A stretch of 64,000 nucleotides of DNA from Melastoma dodecandrum (Eukaryota > Streptophyta > Magnoliopsida > Myrtales > Melastomataceae), in assembly GCA_029817715.1 (NCBI GenBank), contig JARUPY010000292.1, positions 4,109,001 through 4,173,000 on the forward strand, in the 5' to 3' direction. Position 1 is the stretch's first letter. The number at the start of each line of letters is the position of its first letter. The notes beneath the pieces were generated by a model, which was not told the DNA's origin, made no database searches, and was given only the letters and a program-made list of their open reading frames with translations. The position numbers and the translations under genes are program-made. Shown here in pieces: positions 49,908 to 59,218 of the stretch.

Positions 49908-50852
49908 ACCGACCAGATACTGCTTGGCGATGGCCTCGCCCACCCCGTTGTTCTCGGCGATGAAGGCCTCGACGAACTCGTGCAGGCCCGAGGCGAAGAC
50001 CCGGTCGATATCCTCGCCCTCCAGCTTGGCCAGCATGTTGCCCGCGAGCCGCTGGCTCGGACCCCGGCGGCCATAGGCGTCGGCGATCAGGTCGAGATAC
50101 TCGACGATCACACTGTAGCAGTTGGCGAAGGAGCGCGGCATCTGCTTGTTGAGCATCAGCAGATCCGCCACCAGCAACGGCTTCACGCTCTCCCGGTAGA
50201 CCCAGTGATAGGCGTTGAAGGCCGAAACTTCGCGCAGGATCGTGGTCCATTGGAAGTAGTCGAGGCTGCCGCCGACCGTCTCGTCGTGCGGCAACAGGAT
50301 CTGGTACTTCACGTCGAGGATGCGGGCGGTGTTGTCGGCGCGCTCGATCGCGGTGCCGAGGCGCGTGAACCAGAACGCGTCGTTGCGCAGCATCGTCCGG
50401 AAGGCCGAACCGTCGAAGGTCAGCGAGACGGTCTTCACCCAGTCGAGGAAGCGGCCGAACTCGTCGCGGTTCAAATCTTTGCCGGCGTAGTTGCGCAGCT
50501 CCAGCCACGCGCCGTTGATCGCGTCCCACATCTCCGTGGTGAGCGCCGTGCGCACAGATCGGGCATTCTCCCGGGCGGCCTCGATGCAGGAGCGGATCGA
50601 GGACGGGTTGTGGGGGCTGAAGGCCAGGAAGTCGCAGACCGTGTCGGCGTTGACCACGCTGTAATGCGTCTTGAACGCGTCCGGATCGCCCGCGGAGGCG
50701 AGGGCGGAGTCCCACTCGTTGCCCTCGCCGCCGCCGTAGCTCGTCGGAAGCGATGCGAAACGGTGCGCCGCGTCGAGGATGCGCGCCACGAAGTCGGCGC
50801 GCTCGACGTAGCGCGAGAGCCAGAAGAGGTTGTCGGCGGTCCTGGAGAGCAT
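49905..50852 (-). CDS. Alpha-E domain protein (DUF403)
   Basis: 315 aa, nearly all alpha-helical. MLSRTADNLFWLSRYVERADF at the start (in part) and the LGTAIERADNTARILDVKYQ repeat are signatures of the alpha-E family, thought to act with circularly permuted ATP-grasp enzymes in peptide or amide synthesis. The exact reaction is unknown. ATG 50852; 65 nt downstream of the ATP-grasp gene. Confidence 0.92.
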   Translation of the reverse strand: MLSRTADNLFWLSRYVERADFVARILDAAHRFASLPTSYGGGEGNEWDSALASAGDPDAFKTHYSVVNADTVCDFLAFSPHNPSSIRSCIEAARENARSVRTALTTEMWDAINGAWLELRNYAGKDLNRDEFGRFLDWVKTVSLTFDGSAFRTMLRNDAFWFTRLGTAIERADNTARILDVKYQILLPHDETVGGSLDYFQWTTILREVSAFNAYHWVYRESVKPLLVADLLMLNKQMPRSFANCYSVIVEYLDLIADAYGRRGPSQRLAGNMLAKLEGEDIDRVFASGLHEFVEAFIAENNGVGEAIAKQYLVG

Positions 50853-50917
50853 TGTCTTTCAGCCAAGTCGCGCGGAGACCGAACGCCGCGCCGTGAACCA
50901 CCCTGACGTCCGCGACG

Positions 50918-52351
50918 TCAGGCGTCAAGCACCCAGGTGTCCTTCGTACCACCGCCCTGGCTGGAATTGACCACCAGGGAGCCTTCCTTCAGCGCCACCC
51001 GGGTCAACCCGCCCGGCACGATGCGGATCTGGTCGGCACCGCACAGCACGAAGGGCCGCAGGTCCACATGGCGCGGGGCGACCCCCGAGGCCACGAAGGT
51101 CGGGCAGGTGGAGAGCGAGAGGGTCGGCTGGGCGATGAAGCCGTCCGGCGCGTGCCTGAGCTTCTTGGCGAAGTCGTCGAGTTCGCGCTTGCTCGCGTGC
51201 GGGCCGACCAGCATGCCGTAGCCGCCGGAGCCGTTGACCTCCTTCACAACCAGTTCGGAGAGATTGTCCATCACGTACGCGAAGGCGTCCTTCTCGCGGC
51301 AGCGGTAGGTCGGCACGTTGTGCAGGATCGGCTCCTCGCCGGTGAAGAACTTCACGATCTCCGGCATGTAGCTGTAGACGGCCTTGTCGTCCGAGATGCC
51401 GGTGCCGACCGCGTTGGCGAGCGTCACGGAGCCGCGCTCGTAGGCGTTCATCAGGCCGGGCACGCCGAGGACCGAATCCGGGCGGAAGACCAGCGGATCC
51501 AGGAAGTCGTCGTCGAGGCGGCGGTAGATCACGTCGACCTTCCGCGGCCCCTCGGTGGTGCGCATGTAGACCACGTCGTCCCGGGTGAAGAGGTCGGAGG
51601 CCTCCACCAGCTCGACGCCGAGCTTGTCGGCCAGGAACGAGTGCTCGTAGAAGGCCGAGTTGTAGCGGCCCGGCGTCAGCAGCACGACCGTGGGATCCCG
51701 CGTGGCCGAGCCCGGCGCGAGGCTGCGGAGCGTTGCGAGCAGGGCGTCCGGATAGTTCTCCACGGGCGCGACCCGGTGCTTGGAGAACAGGTCCGGGAAG
51801 AGGCGCAGCATCACCTCCCGGTTCTCCAGCATGTACGACACGCCGGAGGGGATCCGGGCATTGTCCTCCAGGACGAAGAAATCGTTCTCGCCGGTGCGCA
51901 CGATGTCGATGCCGGCGATGTGGACGTAGAGGTCGTGCGGCACCCGGAACGAGCGCATCTCCATGCGGTAATGGGCGTTCCGGTAGACGAGGTCGGCCGG
52001 GATGATGCCGGCCTTGATGCATTCCTGCGCGCCGTACACGTCCTTCAGGAACAGGTTGATGGCGGTGACCCGCTGCTTCAGCCCGCGCTCCAGGAAGGAC
52101 CATTCCGGCTTGGTGATCACCCGGGGGATGATGTCGAACGGGATCAGGCGTTCGGTCGACTCGTTGTCGCCGTAGACCGCGAAGGTGATGCCGATCCGGC
52201 GGAACAGCAGCTCGGCTTGGCTGCGGCGGGTGTTGAAGTGCTCGGGCGGCGTCGCATCCAGCCACGCCTTGAGCTGGCCGTAGGCGTCGCGGACGGCGGC
52301 CGGATCGGCAGCACCGATCCCGTTCATCTCGTCGAAGGCCGTCACCGCCAT
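50918..52351 (-). CDS. Circularly permuted ATP-grasp protein (DUF404/DUF407)
   Basis: 477 aa. IPFDIIPRVI, FRVPHDLYVHIAGIDIVRTGEN, FFVLEDNARIPSGVSYMLENR and VKEVNGSGGYGM are landmarks of the type 2 circularly permuted ATP-grasp group (COG2308). Such enzymes are predicted to form amide bonds with a carboxyphosphate intermediate; the acceptor is unknown. It is the first gene of the ATP-grasp/alpha-E/transglutaminase/Anbu operon. Confidence 0.92.
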   Translation of the reverse strand: MAVTAFDEMNGIGAADPAAVRDAYGQLKAWLDATPPEHFNTRRSQAELLFRRIGITFAVYGDNESTERLIPFDIIPRVITKPEWSFLERGLKQRVTAINLFLKDVYGAQECIKAGIIPADLVYRNAHYRMEMRSFRVPHDLYVHIAGIDIVRTGENDFFVLEDNARIPSGVSYMLENREVMLRLFPDLFSKHRVAPVENYPDALLATLRSLAPGSATRDPTVVLLTPGRYNSAFYEHSFLADKLGVELVEASDLFTRDDVVYMRTTEGPRKVDVIYRRLDDDFLDPLVFRPDSVLGVPGLMNAYERGSVTLANAVGTGISDDKAVYSYMPEIVKFFTGEEPILHNVPTYRCREKDAFAYVMDNLSELVVKEVNGSGGYGMLVGPHASKRELDDFAKKLRHAPDGFIAQPTLSLSTCPTFVASGVAPRHVDLRPFVLCGADQIRIVPGGLTRVALKEGSLVVNSSQGGGTKDTWVLDA

Positions 52352-52447
52352 CCCGCTGCTCCCTGTCGCTCCCGCTCTTGAGGCAAGAGGCGCGCCATAA
52401 AGTCATGGCTACAGACGTGCGCGACAACGCTCAAGGCGGCCGAAGGA

Positions 52448-53194
52448 TCAGATCAACTTCAGGCCTTTCAGGCTGGCATGTCCGTTTCTCCCCAGGATGA
52501 CGTGATCGTGTACGACGATCTTGAGCGGTGCCAGGACGGCGACGATCTCGCGGGTCATCGCCACGTCGACGCTCGAGGGCGTCGGATCGCCCGAGGGATG
52601 GTTGTGGGCGAGGATGATCGCCGTCGCCGAGAGTTCCAGCGCCCGCCGGGCGACCTCGCGGGGATAGACGGGGGTGTGGTCGACCGTGCCGCGCCCCTGC
52701 ACCTCGTCGGCGATGAGATGGTTGCGCTTGTCGAGGAACAGGATCCGGAACTCCTCGCGCGGCGCGAAGGCCATGGTGGCGCGCAGGTAATCGTGAAGCG
52801 CGCTCCACGAACTGAGCAGTTCGCGCTCGCGGATCGCCCCACGGGCAAGGCGCCGCCCGGCGGCCTCGATCACCTTCAGGTCGGAGGCCACGCCGGCGCT
52901 CACGCCCGGCACTTCCATCAGCCGCGCCGGTTCGGCACTCAGGACCTCGGCAAAGCTACCGAACCGTGCGACCAGGGCCTTCGCCAGTGGCTTCACGTCC
53001 CGCCGGGGGATCGCCCGGAACAGGACCAGCTCCAGAAGCTCGTAATCCGGCAACGCATCGGAGCCCGCGGCGGCAAACTTGTCCCGCAGCCGGTCGCGGT
53101 GGCCGTGATAATGCGGCGACTCCTTTTCCAGGGATGCCGGGACGGCGCTGTCGGCGAAGAGACCCGACTCCCCGTCCTCCGTCCGCCGCGTCAC
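52448..53194 (-). CDS. radC: RadC/JAB-domain protein
   Basis: 248 aa. Helix-hairpin-helix N-terminal part with [21 protein letters not shown] and a JAMM-like C-terminal part with the metal motif [12 protein letters not shown]. The family was linked to DNA repair, a claim later disputed; it may be a nuclease or peptidase-like metalloenzyme. It starts 7 nt before the end of map on the same strand, as is common in Rhizobiales. Confidence 0.92.
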   Translation of the reverse strand: MTRRTEDGESGLFADSAVPASLEKESPHYHGHRDRLRDKFAAAGSDALPDYELLELVLFRAIPRRDVKPLAKALVARFGSFAEVLSAEPARLMEVPGVSAGVASDLKVIEAAGRRLARGAIRERELLSSWSALHDYLRATMAFAPREEFRILFLDKRNHLIADEVQGRGTVDHTPVYPREVARRALELSATAIILAHNHPSGDPTPSSVDVAMTREIVAVLAPLKIVVHDHVILGRNGHASLKGLKLI

Positions 53195-53200
53195 GGCCGG

Positions 53201-54052
53201 TCAGGCGGCGGGGTTGACGGGCTGGTGCAGCCCCTTCGGCGAGCTCGTGAAGATCTCCACGCCGGTCTCGGTGACCGCGACCGTGTGCTCGAACTGCGCC
53301 GAGAGCGAGCGATCGCGGGTCACCGCGGTCCAGCCGTCGCCCAGCACCTTCACGGCGGGTCGGCCGAGGTTGATCATCGGCTCCACGGTGAAGAACTGGC
53401 CGGGCTTGAACGGCACGTCGTAGCTCGCCTCGACGTAGTGCAGGATGGTCGGCGCATCGTGGTAGGTCCGCCCGAGCCCGTGGCCGCAGAAGTCGCGCAC
53501 CACCGAGCAGCGCTCGCTTTCCGCGTAGGCCTGGATCGCCCGGCCGATATCGTTGGTCGAGCCGCCGGGCTTGACCGCCGCGACGCCGCGCATGAGCGCC
53601 TCATAGGTGATCTCGCACAGGCGCTGCGCCTTGCGCGGCACCTCGCCGACATAGGCCATCCGGCTCGAATCGCCGTGCCAGCCGTCGAGGATCAGGCAGA
53701 TGTCGAGGTTGACGATGTCGCCCTCGCGCAGGGGCTTGTCGTTCGGGATGCCGTGGCAGACCACGTGGTTGATCGAGGTGCAGATCGATTTCGGATAGCC
53801 GCGATAGAGCAGGGACGCCGGGTAGGCGCCGTGGTCCATGGCGAACTCGTAGGCGAGCTTGTCGAGTGCCTCGGTGGTGACGCCGGGCTGCGTCGCCTCC
53901 ATGAGCAAATCGAGGGCCTCGGCGGTGAGGCGCCCCGCGCGGCGCATGCCTTCGAACCCCTCCGGGCCGTGGATCGGGGGCTCGGGGGCGCGGCGCGTCC
54001 CCTGCGCGGTAGCCTGTTCCTGCTGCATGGCGTGACTTTTCGCGGGCGTCAT
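53201..54052 (-). CDS. map: Methionine aminopeptidase, type I
   Basis: 283 aa. Removes the initiator Met in the cytoplasm. Metal ligands are in place: Asp in NLDICLILDG, Asp in WHGDSSRM, His in GHGLGRTYH, Glu in FTVEPMI and Glu in QFEHTV; HVVCHGIPN supplies the catalytic His. The start could be ATG 54052 or ATG 54028 (after KSHA). Followed by radC with 6 nt spacing. Confidence 0.95.
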   Translation of the reverse strand: MTPAKSHAMQQEQATAQGTRRAPEPPIHGPEGFEGMRRAGRLTAEALDLLMEATQPGVTTEALDKLAYEFAMDHGAYPASLLYRGYPKSICTSINHVVCHGIPNDKPLREGDIVNLDICLILDGWHGDSSRMAYVGEVPRKAQRLCEITYEALMRGVAAVKPGGSTNDIGRAIQAYAESERCSVVRDFCGHGLGRTYHDAPTILHYVEASYDVPFKPGQFFTVEPMINLGRPAVKVLGDGWTAVTRDRSLSAQFEHTVAVTETGVEIFTSSPKGLHQPVNPAA

Positions 54053-54226
54053 CAATCGGGCGTGCGACGTATGTACGGTGCGCGGCGCGGCAGGCCAAGC
54101 GGCGTCCGGACGGACTCGGGCGAGGCTTGCGCCGGCCGCGGGGCTGGCGGCATAAGCGGCCGCGAGGCACCCGGGGCGCGCGGGCAGATTCGCCGCGCGG
54201 TCGGTTGCGGGTCAGGCGAGGGCCGG

Positions 54227-54484
54227 ATGGCAGGCAAGGCGGTACCCCACTTCCACAACCAGCCGGGTGTTCCGGTGGTCGCCGTGGGGGTGAAGGAGTT
54301 CATGTGCGTCGGCGCGCTGCCGCCGTTCGACCACCCGCACGTCTTCCTCGACATGGGCGCCGACACCGAGATCATCTGCCAGTACTGCTCGACGCTGTAC
54401 CGCTACCGCGCCGGCTTGAAGCCGGACCAGGCCGATCCGCAGGATTGCGTCTGGCACGACGACGCCAAGCGCGCGGCGGAGTAG
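54227..54484 (+). CDS. CHCC-type zinc-finger protein (NDUFS6-like)
   Basis: 85 aa. FMCVGALPPFDHPHVFLDMG followed by CQYCSTLYRY gives the C-x(n)-H-x(n)-C-x2-C zinc pattern of the zf-CHCC family. Mitochondrial NDUFS6 of complex I belongs to this group; bacterial copies stand alone and are assumed to be complex I associated or zinc-binding proteins. It is followed 12 nt later by an FAD monooxygenase gene and may share its transcript. Confidence 0.85.
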   Translation: MAGKAVPHFHNQPGVPVVAVGVKEFMCVGALPPFDHPHVFLDMGADTEIICQYCSTLYRYRAGLKPDQADPQDCVWHDDAKRAAE

Positions 54485-54496
54485 GCGTCGCCCGCC

Positions 54497-55690
54497 GTGT
54501 CCTCCGACCCTCGACCTTTGCGGATCGGAATCGTCGGGGCCGGGATCGGCGGCCTCACGGCGGCCCTGGCGCTGTCCGATGCCGGCCACGCCGTCACGGT
54601 GATCGAGCGCCGTACCGGCTTCAGCGAGGTCGGGGCGGGGATCCAGATCTCGCCCAACGCCAGTCGCGTGCTGGCCGGGCTCGGTCTCGCGCCGGCCCTG
54701 CGCCGGGCCGCGAGCGAGCCGCCGGGGGTCGAGGTGCGCGCCCTCGACAGCGGCCGCAGCCTCGGCGGCGTCGCCCTGGGCGCAGAGGCGCAGACGCGCT
54801 TCGGCGCGCCCTATTACGTGATCCACCGGGCCGATCTGCAGACCCTGCTGCTCGACGCCCTGCGCGGCCGGCCGGCGATCCGCCTGATGATGGGTCGCGC
54901 CGTCACGGGCCTGTACGAGACCGCCTCCGAGGCGCGGCTCACCGTGGACAGCGCGGGCGGCGAGCAGGATCTGGCTTTCGATCTCGTCATCGGAGCGGAC
55001 GGTCTCCGCTCCCGCCTGCGCGCGCATCTCGACGCCGCGCCGCTGCGCCCGGGGCGGGCCGCCGCATGGCGGGCGCTCATCCCGATCGACGCGGTGCCGG
55101 AGCCCCTGCGCGGGGCGGCGACGGGCCTGTGGCTCGGCCGGAACCGGCACGTGGTCCACTACCCGGTGCGCGACCGCCAGTTCCTCAACGTGGTCGCCGT
55201 CGTACCCGAGGCGGTGGGCGACGAGGATTGGGGCCGGCTCGGGGATCCGGCGGTGCTCAGGGTCCATTTCCGCGGCTGCGCCGGGCCCCTGCGCGATCTC
55301 CTGAGTCTTCCGGATTCCTGGCTGGTCTGGTCGCTGGCCGACCGGGCGGTGGCGCGTCCGCTCGCCCGCGGCCGGGTCGCGCTGATCGGCGATGCGGCGC
55401 ATCCGGTCCTGCCCTACCTCGCGCAGGGGGCGGCGCTGGCCATCGAGGATGCCGCGGTGCTGACCTGGTGCCTCGCCGAGCAGGCGGAGATTCCGGCGGC
55501 GCTCGCGGCCTACGCGGAGAGCCGCGCGGCGCGTGTCCGCCGCGTCCAGAAGGCGGCCCGCGCCAACGGGCGCACCTATCACGCGCGCGGCCTCGTGGCC
55601 TTCGCCCGCAACGCGGTGATGGCCCGGCTCGGCCCGGACGGCATGCGCGACCGCTACGCGTGGCTCTACGGCTGGACGCCCCCGGCTTGA
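54497..55690 (+). CDS. FAD-dependent monooxygenase, salicylate hydroxylase-like
   Basis: 397 aa PHBH-type flavoprotein. N-terminal dinucleotide motif GIVGAGIGGLTAALAL, mid-region DLVIGADGLRSRLR (DG motif) and GRVALIGDAAHPVLPYLAQGAALAIEDA (GD motif, in segments) are complete. It hydroxylates an aromatic acid using NAD(P)H; similar enzymes act on salicylate, 3-hydroxybenzoate or ubiquinone precursors. GTG start. No aromatic degradation genes are near. Confidence 0.88.
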   Translation: MSSDPRPLRIGIVGAGIGGLTAALALSDAGHAVTVIERRTGFSEVGAGIQISPNASRVLAGLGLAPALRRAASEPPGVEVRALDSGRSLGGVALGAEAQTRFGAPYYVIHRADLQTLLLDALRGRPAIRLMMGRAVTGLYETASEARLTVDSAGGEQDLAFDLVIGADGLRSRLRAHLDAAPLRPGRAAAWRALIPIDAVPEPLRGAATGLWLGRNRHVVHYPVRDRQFLNVVAVVPEAVGDEDWGRLGDPAVLRVHFRGCAGPLRDLLSLPDSWLVWSLADRAVARPLARGRVALIGDAAHPVLPYLAQGAALAIEDAAVLTWCLAEQAEIPAALAAYAESRAARVRRVQKAARANGRTYHARGLVAFARNAVMARLGPDGMRDRYAWLYGWTPPA

Positions 55691-55724
55691 TCGCGCGGGC
55701 GGCCCCCGCTACCGAGGGCGCGAT

Positions 55725-55769
55725 GCGGACGTGGCGGAACCGGTAGACGCACGAGACTTAAAATCTTGC

Positions 55770-55801
<32 letters not shown>

Positions 55802-55811
55802 GTCCGCACCA
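55725..55811 (+). tRNA. tRNA-Leu (UAA)
   Basis: 87 nt including encoded CCA. Acceptor stem GCGGACG/CGTCCGC is perfect, the anticodon stem-loop is CGAGA-CTTAAAA-TCTTG with anticodon TAA, the long variable arm of class II tRNAs is present and the T-arm reads GGGTTCGAGTCCC. No intron. Confidence 0.97.
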
Positions 55812-55960
55812 GAGACACGCTGTGCCGATGCGGTCCGCCCGCTGCGGCGAGTCGTTTCACGGCGCGCTGAGATCGCGCAGCCGAGATCCGTCGCATTTGA
55901 GCGATCTTCGCAACCGTCGCTTGTCGGGTTCATGACACGATCGTCCGGAGGAGATTTCGG

Positions 55961-56209
55961 ATGATCGATGCTGTTCGCACCGCGACCGTCGGGATGAATC
56001 AGGCGACCGACCGCTTCGGAAAAGCCGCGCAGACCATCGCGTCGGCCGGCGCGCCGGCTGGCACCGCGGCCCTGGCACCGGCCGACCGGGTGGACCTGTC
56101 GGGCGCCGCCGTCGAGCTGATCGGCTCGAAATCGGCCTTCGCGCTGAACGCCGCCGTGGCGCGCACCGCCGACCGGATGACCGGCCAGCTCCTCGACATC
56201 AACGCCTGA
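55961..56209 (+). CDS. Small flagellar rod/hook-like protein
   Basis: 82 aa with GGAGGAG eight bases upstream. The N-terminus (VRTATVGMNQATDRFGKAAQTIA) resembles the flagellar basal-body rod N-terminal helix, and the C-terminus (KSAFALNAAVARTADRMTGQLLDI) resembles the FlgC/FlgG C-terminal helix. The whole is therefore a rod-type coiled coil with the middle domain absent. Found as orphan small genes in some Rhizobiales. No other flagellar gene is near. Role unknown. Confidence 0.65.
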   Translation: MIDAVRTATVGMNQATDRFGKAAQTIASAGAPAGTAALAPADRVDLSGAAVELIGSKSAFALNAAVARTADRMTGQLLDINA

Positions 56210-56897
56210 GCGCCGGCAGCGCCAGGGCGGCCAGGATCGCGGCCGCAGCGAACAGCAGCGCCACGCCGGCGGCGCGATAGGCGACGACACCCACCAAGCC
56301 GCCCGCCAGGAACGAGCCGACCGTCAGCAGGTGGAGTTGCAGCCGCACCGGATCGTGGGCCTTCAGCGGCACACCGTCGGGGGCGCCGCGGTCGAGCCAG
56401 CGCGCCAGCTCGATGCCAATATCGGTGATCGTGCCGGTGACATGCGTGGTCCGCACGCGCGCCTCCGAGATCTTGGTCACCGCAGCGTTCTGCAGACCGA
56501 GGGCGAAACTCAGGCCCAGCACGAGGACGCGGCTCCGGGCCGGCTCGGCGAGCGGGAATACGAGCAGGCCGGTGGCGGCCAGAAGAGCCGCCTCGGTGCA
56601 GACGCTGTGGGCGTAGGCTCCCAGATCGGCCCTGCGGCGCCGACGTCGGATCAGCAGCGTCGAGGTGGCCGAACCCAGCACGAACAGCAGGACGAGGAGC
56701 AGCGCCTCGGCGGCCAGGGCGAAGTCGCCCGTGCCCGTCCGGTCCGAGATCGCCGAGACGTTGCCGGTCATGTTCGAAGCGTAAAGGCCGACCGCGTAGA
56801 ACCCCGCGGTGTTCAGCGCGCCGGCCACCGCCGCAAGCGACAGGGCGAGGTGCCGGTCGGCTTCAGGAGTGCGCGTTTCGCCGTCGTGGACCAGCAT
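56199..56897 (-). CDS. DUF1275 (YoaK-like) membrane protein
   Basis: 232 aa with about six membrane segments. The segments GALNTAGFYAVGLYASNMTGNVS and FALGLQNAAVTKISEARVRTTHVTGTITDIG (in part) are diagnostic of DUF1275. It is likely an inner-membrane transporter-like protein of unknown role. ATG 56897 gives the family length. Its end overlaps the convergent mini-rod gene end by 11 nt. Confidence 0.85.
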   Translation of the reverse strand: MLVHDGETRTPEADRHLALSLAAVAGALNTAGFYAVGLYASNMTGNVSAISDRTGTGDFALAAEALLLVLLFVLGSATSTLLIRRRRRRADLGAYAHSVCTEAALLAATGLLVFPLAEPARSRVLVLGLSFALGLQNAAVTKISEARVRTTHVTGTITDIGIELARWLDRGAPDGVPLKAHDPVRLQLHLLTVGSFLAGGLVGVVAYRAAGVALLFAAAAILAALALPALRR

Positions 56898-57237
56898 GGG
56901 TTCGTCGTCAGCAGGATTCGTCGGAGCATCGGGCGGCGGTCCAGCCCGCTTGCCGCGCCGCCATCGATCGGCCCCAGGCGATCGGTCGCGCGGGCGCGGA
57001 GAATGTCCCGGTCGCGATAAACGGCCTTCTCCGCGCGCCGTCCGTGATCGTCGCCCAGTCCCGGCGGGTCGTTCGGTCCATACCGCGGAGCCACCCGACG
57101 TCCAAATCTGAGCGTGGCAACGACATCGAGCCCGGCTGCCGGAAGATCTTCGGGACCCTCGCGCATCAGGCATGAACACGCGGTTCATGCCTGATGGCCC
57201 CGACCGGTCATCTTTCAGCCGTCTCGCGCTTCCGGAC
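56898..57237. other. 340-nt intergenic region with a perfect hairpin
   Basis: The only clear feature is CATCAGGCATGAAC-ACGCG-GTTCATGCCTGATG at 57164-57196: a perfect 14-bp stem with a 5-nt loop, downstream of the glycine-zipper gene on the minus strand. It may end that transcript or bind a regulator. No convincing coding frame otherwise. Confidence 0.6.
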
Positions 57238-57603
57238 TCACCAGCCGCGGTAGCCGTATCCGCCGTCCCAATCGCCGTGCCAGCGGCGAGCCGGACCGTA
57301 ACCGACGGGCACCCGCTCGTAGGTGACGACGCGCCGGGTCGCGTAGACCGGAGCCTCTTCTTCGTAGACGCGGTAGGCGGGTGCAGGCCGGACCGCGACC
57401 GGCGCGGGCGCGTAGCCGTAATCGCCGTAGCCATAGGCGGGCGCCGCGTGGGCCTGCGTCGCGGCGCCGATCAAGGCGCCGGCCGCGAGGCCGCCGATGA
57501 TGCCGGCCGCGACGGCGCCGCCGCCGCGGGCTTCGGCCTGCGTGGAGGCCAGGGTGCCCGCGCCGATCAGCGCGGCGGCCGAAAGCAAAGCGAAGCGTTT
57601 CAT
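57238..57603 (-). CDS. Exported glycine-zipper protein
   Basis: 121 aa. Signal peptide MKRFALLSAAALIGAGTLAS with cleavage near AEA-RG, then a glycine zipper (AVAAGIIGGLAAGALIGAA) and a Tyr/Pro/Arg-rich tail ending in YGYRGW. Similar small envelope proteins are common in Rhizobiales. Likely outer-membrane associated or periplasmic; function unknown. The start ATG 57603 is followed by the MKR expected of a signal. Confidence 0.75.
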   Translation of the reverse strand: MKRFALLSAAALIGAGTLASTQAEARGGGAVAAGIIGGLAAGALIGAATQAHAAPAYGYGDYGYAPAPVAVRPAPAYRVYEEEAPVYATRRVVTYERVPVGYGPARRWHGDWDGGYGYRGW

Positions 57604-57762
57604 GACCTGTCTCCAGATGAAGCGCGGGCGCCCCGAGGCGTCCCGGATCACGGGAAGCACCATCCCACAGCCGCGCTGCACCGTGCCTGAAGCGCGGCTG
57701 CAGCCACCGTTCAGCTTGCGCGTCCTGGGGATCGGGCCGAGCGGTCGGCGAGGCGCATCACC

Positions 57763-58416
57763 TCACGCCTGCGGCGTCGTTGCGGATCGGCCAGTCTCCC
57801 AGGCTGCGAGCAGGCGCATCGCGGCGCCAGCGGGATCGTCGGCCCGCATCACCCCGCCCATGATGGCGACGGCCGCCGCGCCGGCATCACGGCATTCCGC
57901 GATCCGGGCGGCCTCGACACCGCCCAGGGCGATGACCGGCACGCCCGACGCCGCCGCTGCGGCGATGCCCTCGGCACCGAGCGCAGGCCCGTAGCCCGGC
58001 TTGCTCGCAGTCGGAAAGATCGGGCTGAGGGTCACGTAATCGACCCCGGCCACCGCCGCGTGGGCGGCTTCCTGCGGTGTGTGGGCCGAGACGCCGATCA
58101 GTGCCCCCGCCCCCAGCGCGTCCCGCGCCGCCGCGATCGTGTCGGCTCCCGATCCGCCGCCGAGATGCACCCCGTCGGCGCAGAGCGCCCGGGCCAGGGC
58201 GACGTCGCCACCGACCGTCAGGACCCCGCCGGCCGAGCTGACCAGCGCCGCGACGGTCTCGCCGAGGCGGTGGCGCGCACCCGCGTCGAGATCCCTGTCG
58301 CGAAACCAGATCCACCGTCCGCCGCCGCCCAGGATCGCCCGGACGGTTTCGGCGGAGGAGCGCCTGTGGCCGTGCCGGTCCGTCACCGCCAGCAGCGGCG
58401 ACGGCAGCGCCCTCAC
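57763..58416 (-). CDS. thiE: Thiamine-phosphate synthase-like protein
   Basis: 217 aa TIM barrel. DGVHLGG near residue 80, [14 protein letters not shown] and GVPVIALGG are the pyrophosphate and phosphate loops of ThiE/TenI. ThiE joins the thiazole and pyrimidine units; the short N-terminal half and divergent RFRD-like start leave TenI (a thiazole tautomerase) possible. GTG 58416 overlaps the thiG stop (GTGA), so coupling is sure and the start is fixed. Confidence 0.85.
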   Translation of the reverse strand: MRALPSPLLAVTDRHGHRRSSAETVRAILGGGGRWIWFRDRDLDAGARHRLGETVAALVSSAGGVLTVGGDVALARALCADGVHLGGGSGADTIAAARDALGAGALIGVSAHTPQEAAHAAVAGVDYVTLSPIFPTASKPGYGPALGAEGIAAAAASGVPVIALGGVEAARIAECRDAGAAAVAIMGGVMRADDPAGAAMRLLAAWETGRSATTPQA

Positions 58417-59216
58417 GAGCCGACGAGGCCGAGCTGCGGGCTCGACGGCTCGGCCCGGCCGCGGCGCGGGATCCGCCCCGCACGATGCGCGTCGCGCCCC
58501 GCTTCTACGGCGCGACCCATGGCGCGGGCCATGCGCCCCGGGTCGTCGGCCTTCGCGACCGCCGTGTTGATCAGGCAGGCTGAGGCGCCGAGCTCCATGG
58601 CGATGACGGCATCGGAGGCGGTTCCGATTCCCGCGTCCACCACCACGGGCACCGTGGCCCGGCGGCAGATCAGCTCGAGGTTCGCCGGGTTGGCCACGCC
58701 CATCCCGGAGCCGATCAGCGAACCCATCGGCATCACCGCGGCGCAGCCCAGATCCTCCAGGCGCTGGCAGACGATCGGATCGTCGTTGCAATAGGGCAGG
58801 ACCACGAAGCCGTCGTCCACGAGGTGGCGGCAGGCTTCCATCAGCTCGACGACGTCCGGGTAGAGGGTCTCGCGGTCGCCGATCACCTCAACCTTGATCC
58901 AGTTGGTGTCCAGCGCCTCGCGGGCGAGCTCCGCGGTCATAATCGCGTCGCGGGCGGTCTCGCAGCCGGCGGTGTTCGGCAGGAAGCGCTTGCCCTTCAG
59001 CAGCGTCACCGTGTCGGAGCCGTGGCCCTGCAGCGAGACCCGGCGGATCGAGGCGGTCACCACCTCGGCCCCGCTCGCCTCGACCGCGTCGCGCATGATC
59101 GTCTGCGTCGGATAGCCTGCGGTGCCGATGAACAGCCGGGAGGACAGCGTCACCCCCGCGACGGTGAAGCTGTCGGTGCCCGTATCGGGGCGCAGCGGCG
59201 TGACGGTGTGATCCAT
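58413..59216 (-). CDS. thiG: Thiazole synthase
   Basis: 267 aa TIM barrel. Lys108 in [10 protein letters not shown] is the Schiff-base lysine with [19 protein letters not shown] and [14 protein letters not shown] are family motifs. It forms the thiazole ring with sulfur from the ThiS thiocarboxylate. ATG 59216 follows GGAGG at proper distance; the upstream TTG 59222 is less likely. Confidence 0.96.
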   Translation of the reverse strand: MDHTVTPLRPDTGTDSFTVAGVTLSSRLFIGTAGYPTQTIMRDAVEASGAEVVTASIRRVSLQGHGSDTVTLLKGKRFLPNTAGCETARDAIMTAELAREALDTNWIKVEVIGDRETLYPDVVELMEACRHLVDDGFVVLPYCNDDPIVCQRLEDLGCAAVMPMGSLIGSGMGVANPANLELICRRATVPVVVDAGIGTASDAVIAMELGASACLINTAVAKADDPGRMARAMGRAVEAGRDAHRAGRIPRRGRAEPSSPQLGLVGS

Positions 59217-59218
59217 GC

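Noticed and set aside
55725..56209. Genomic island at tRNA-Leu
   Set aside because: No integrase, no duplicated tRNA 3' end downstream in the window and no composition change.
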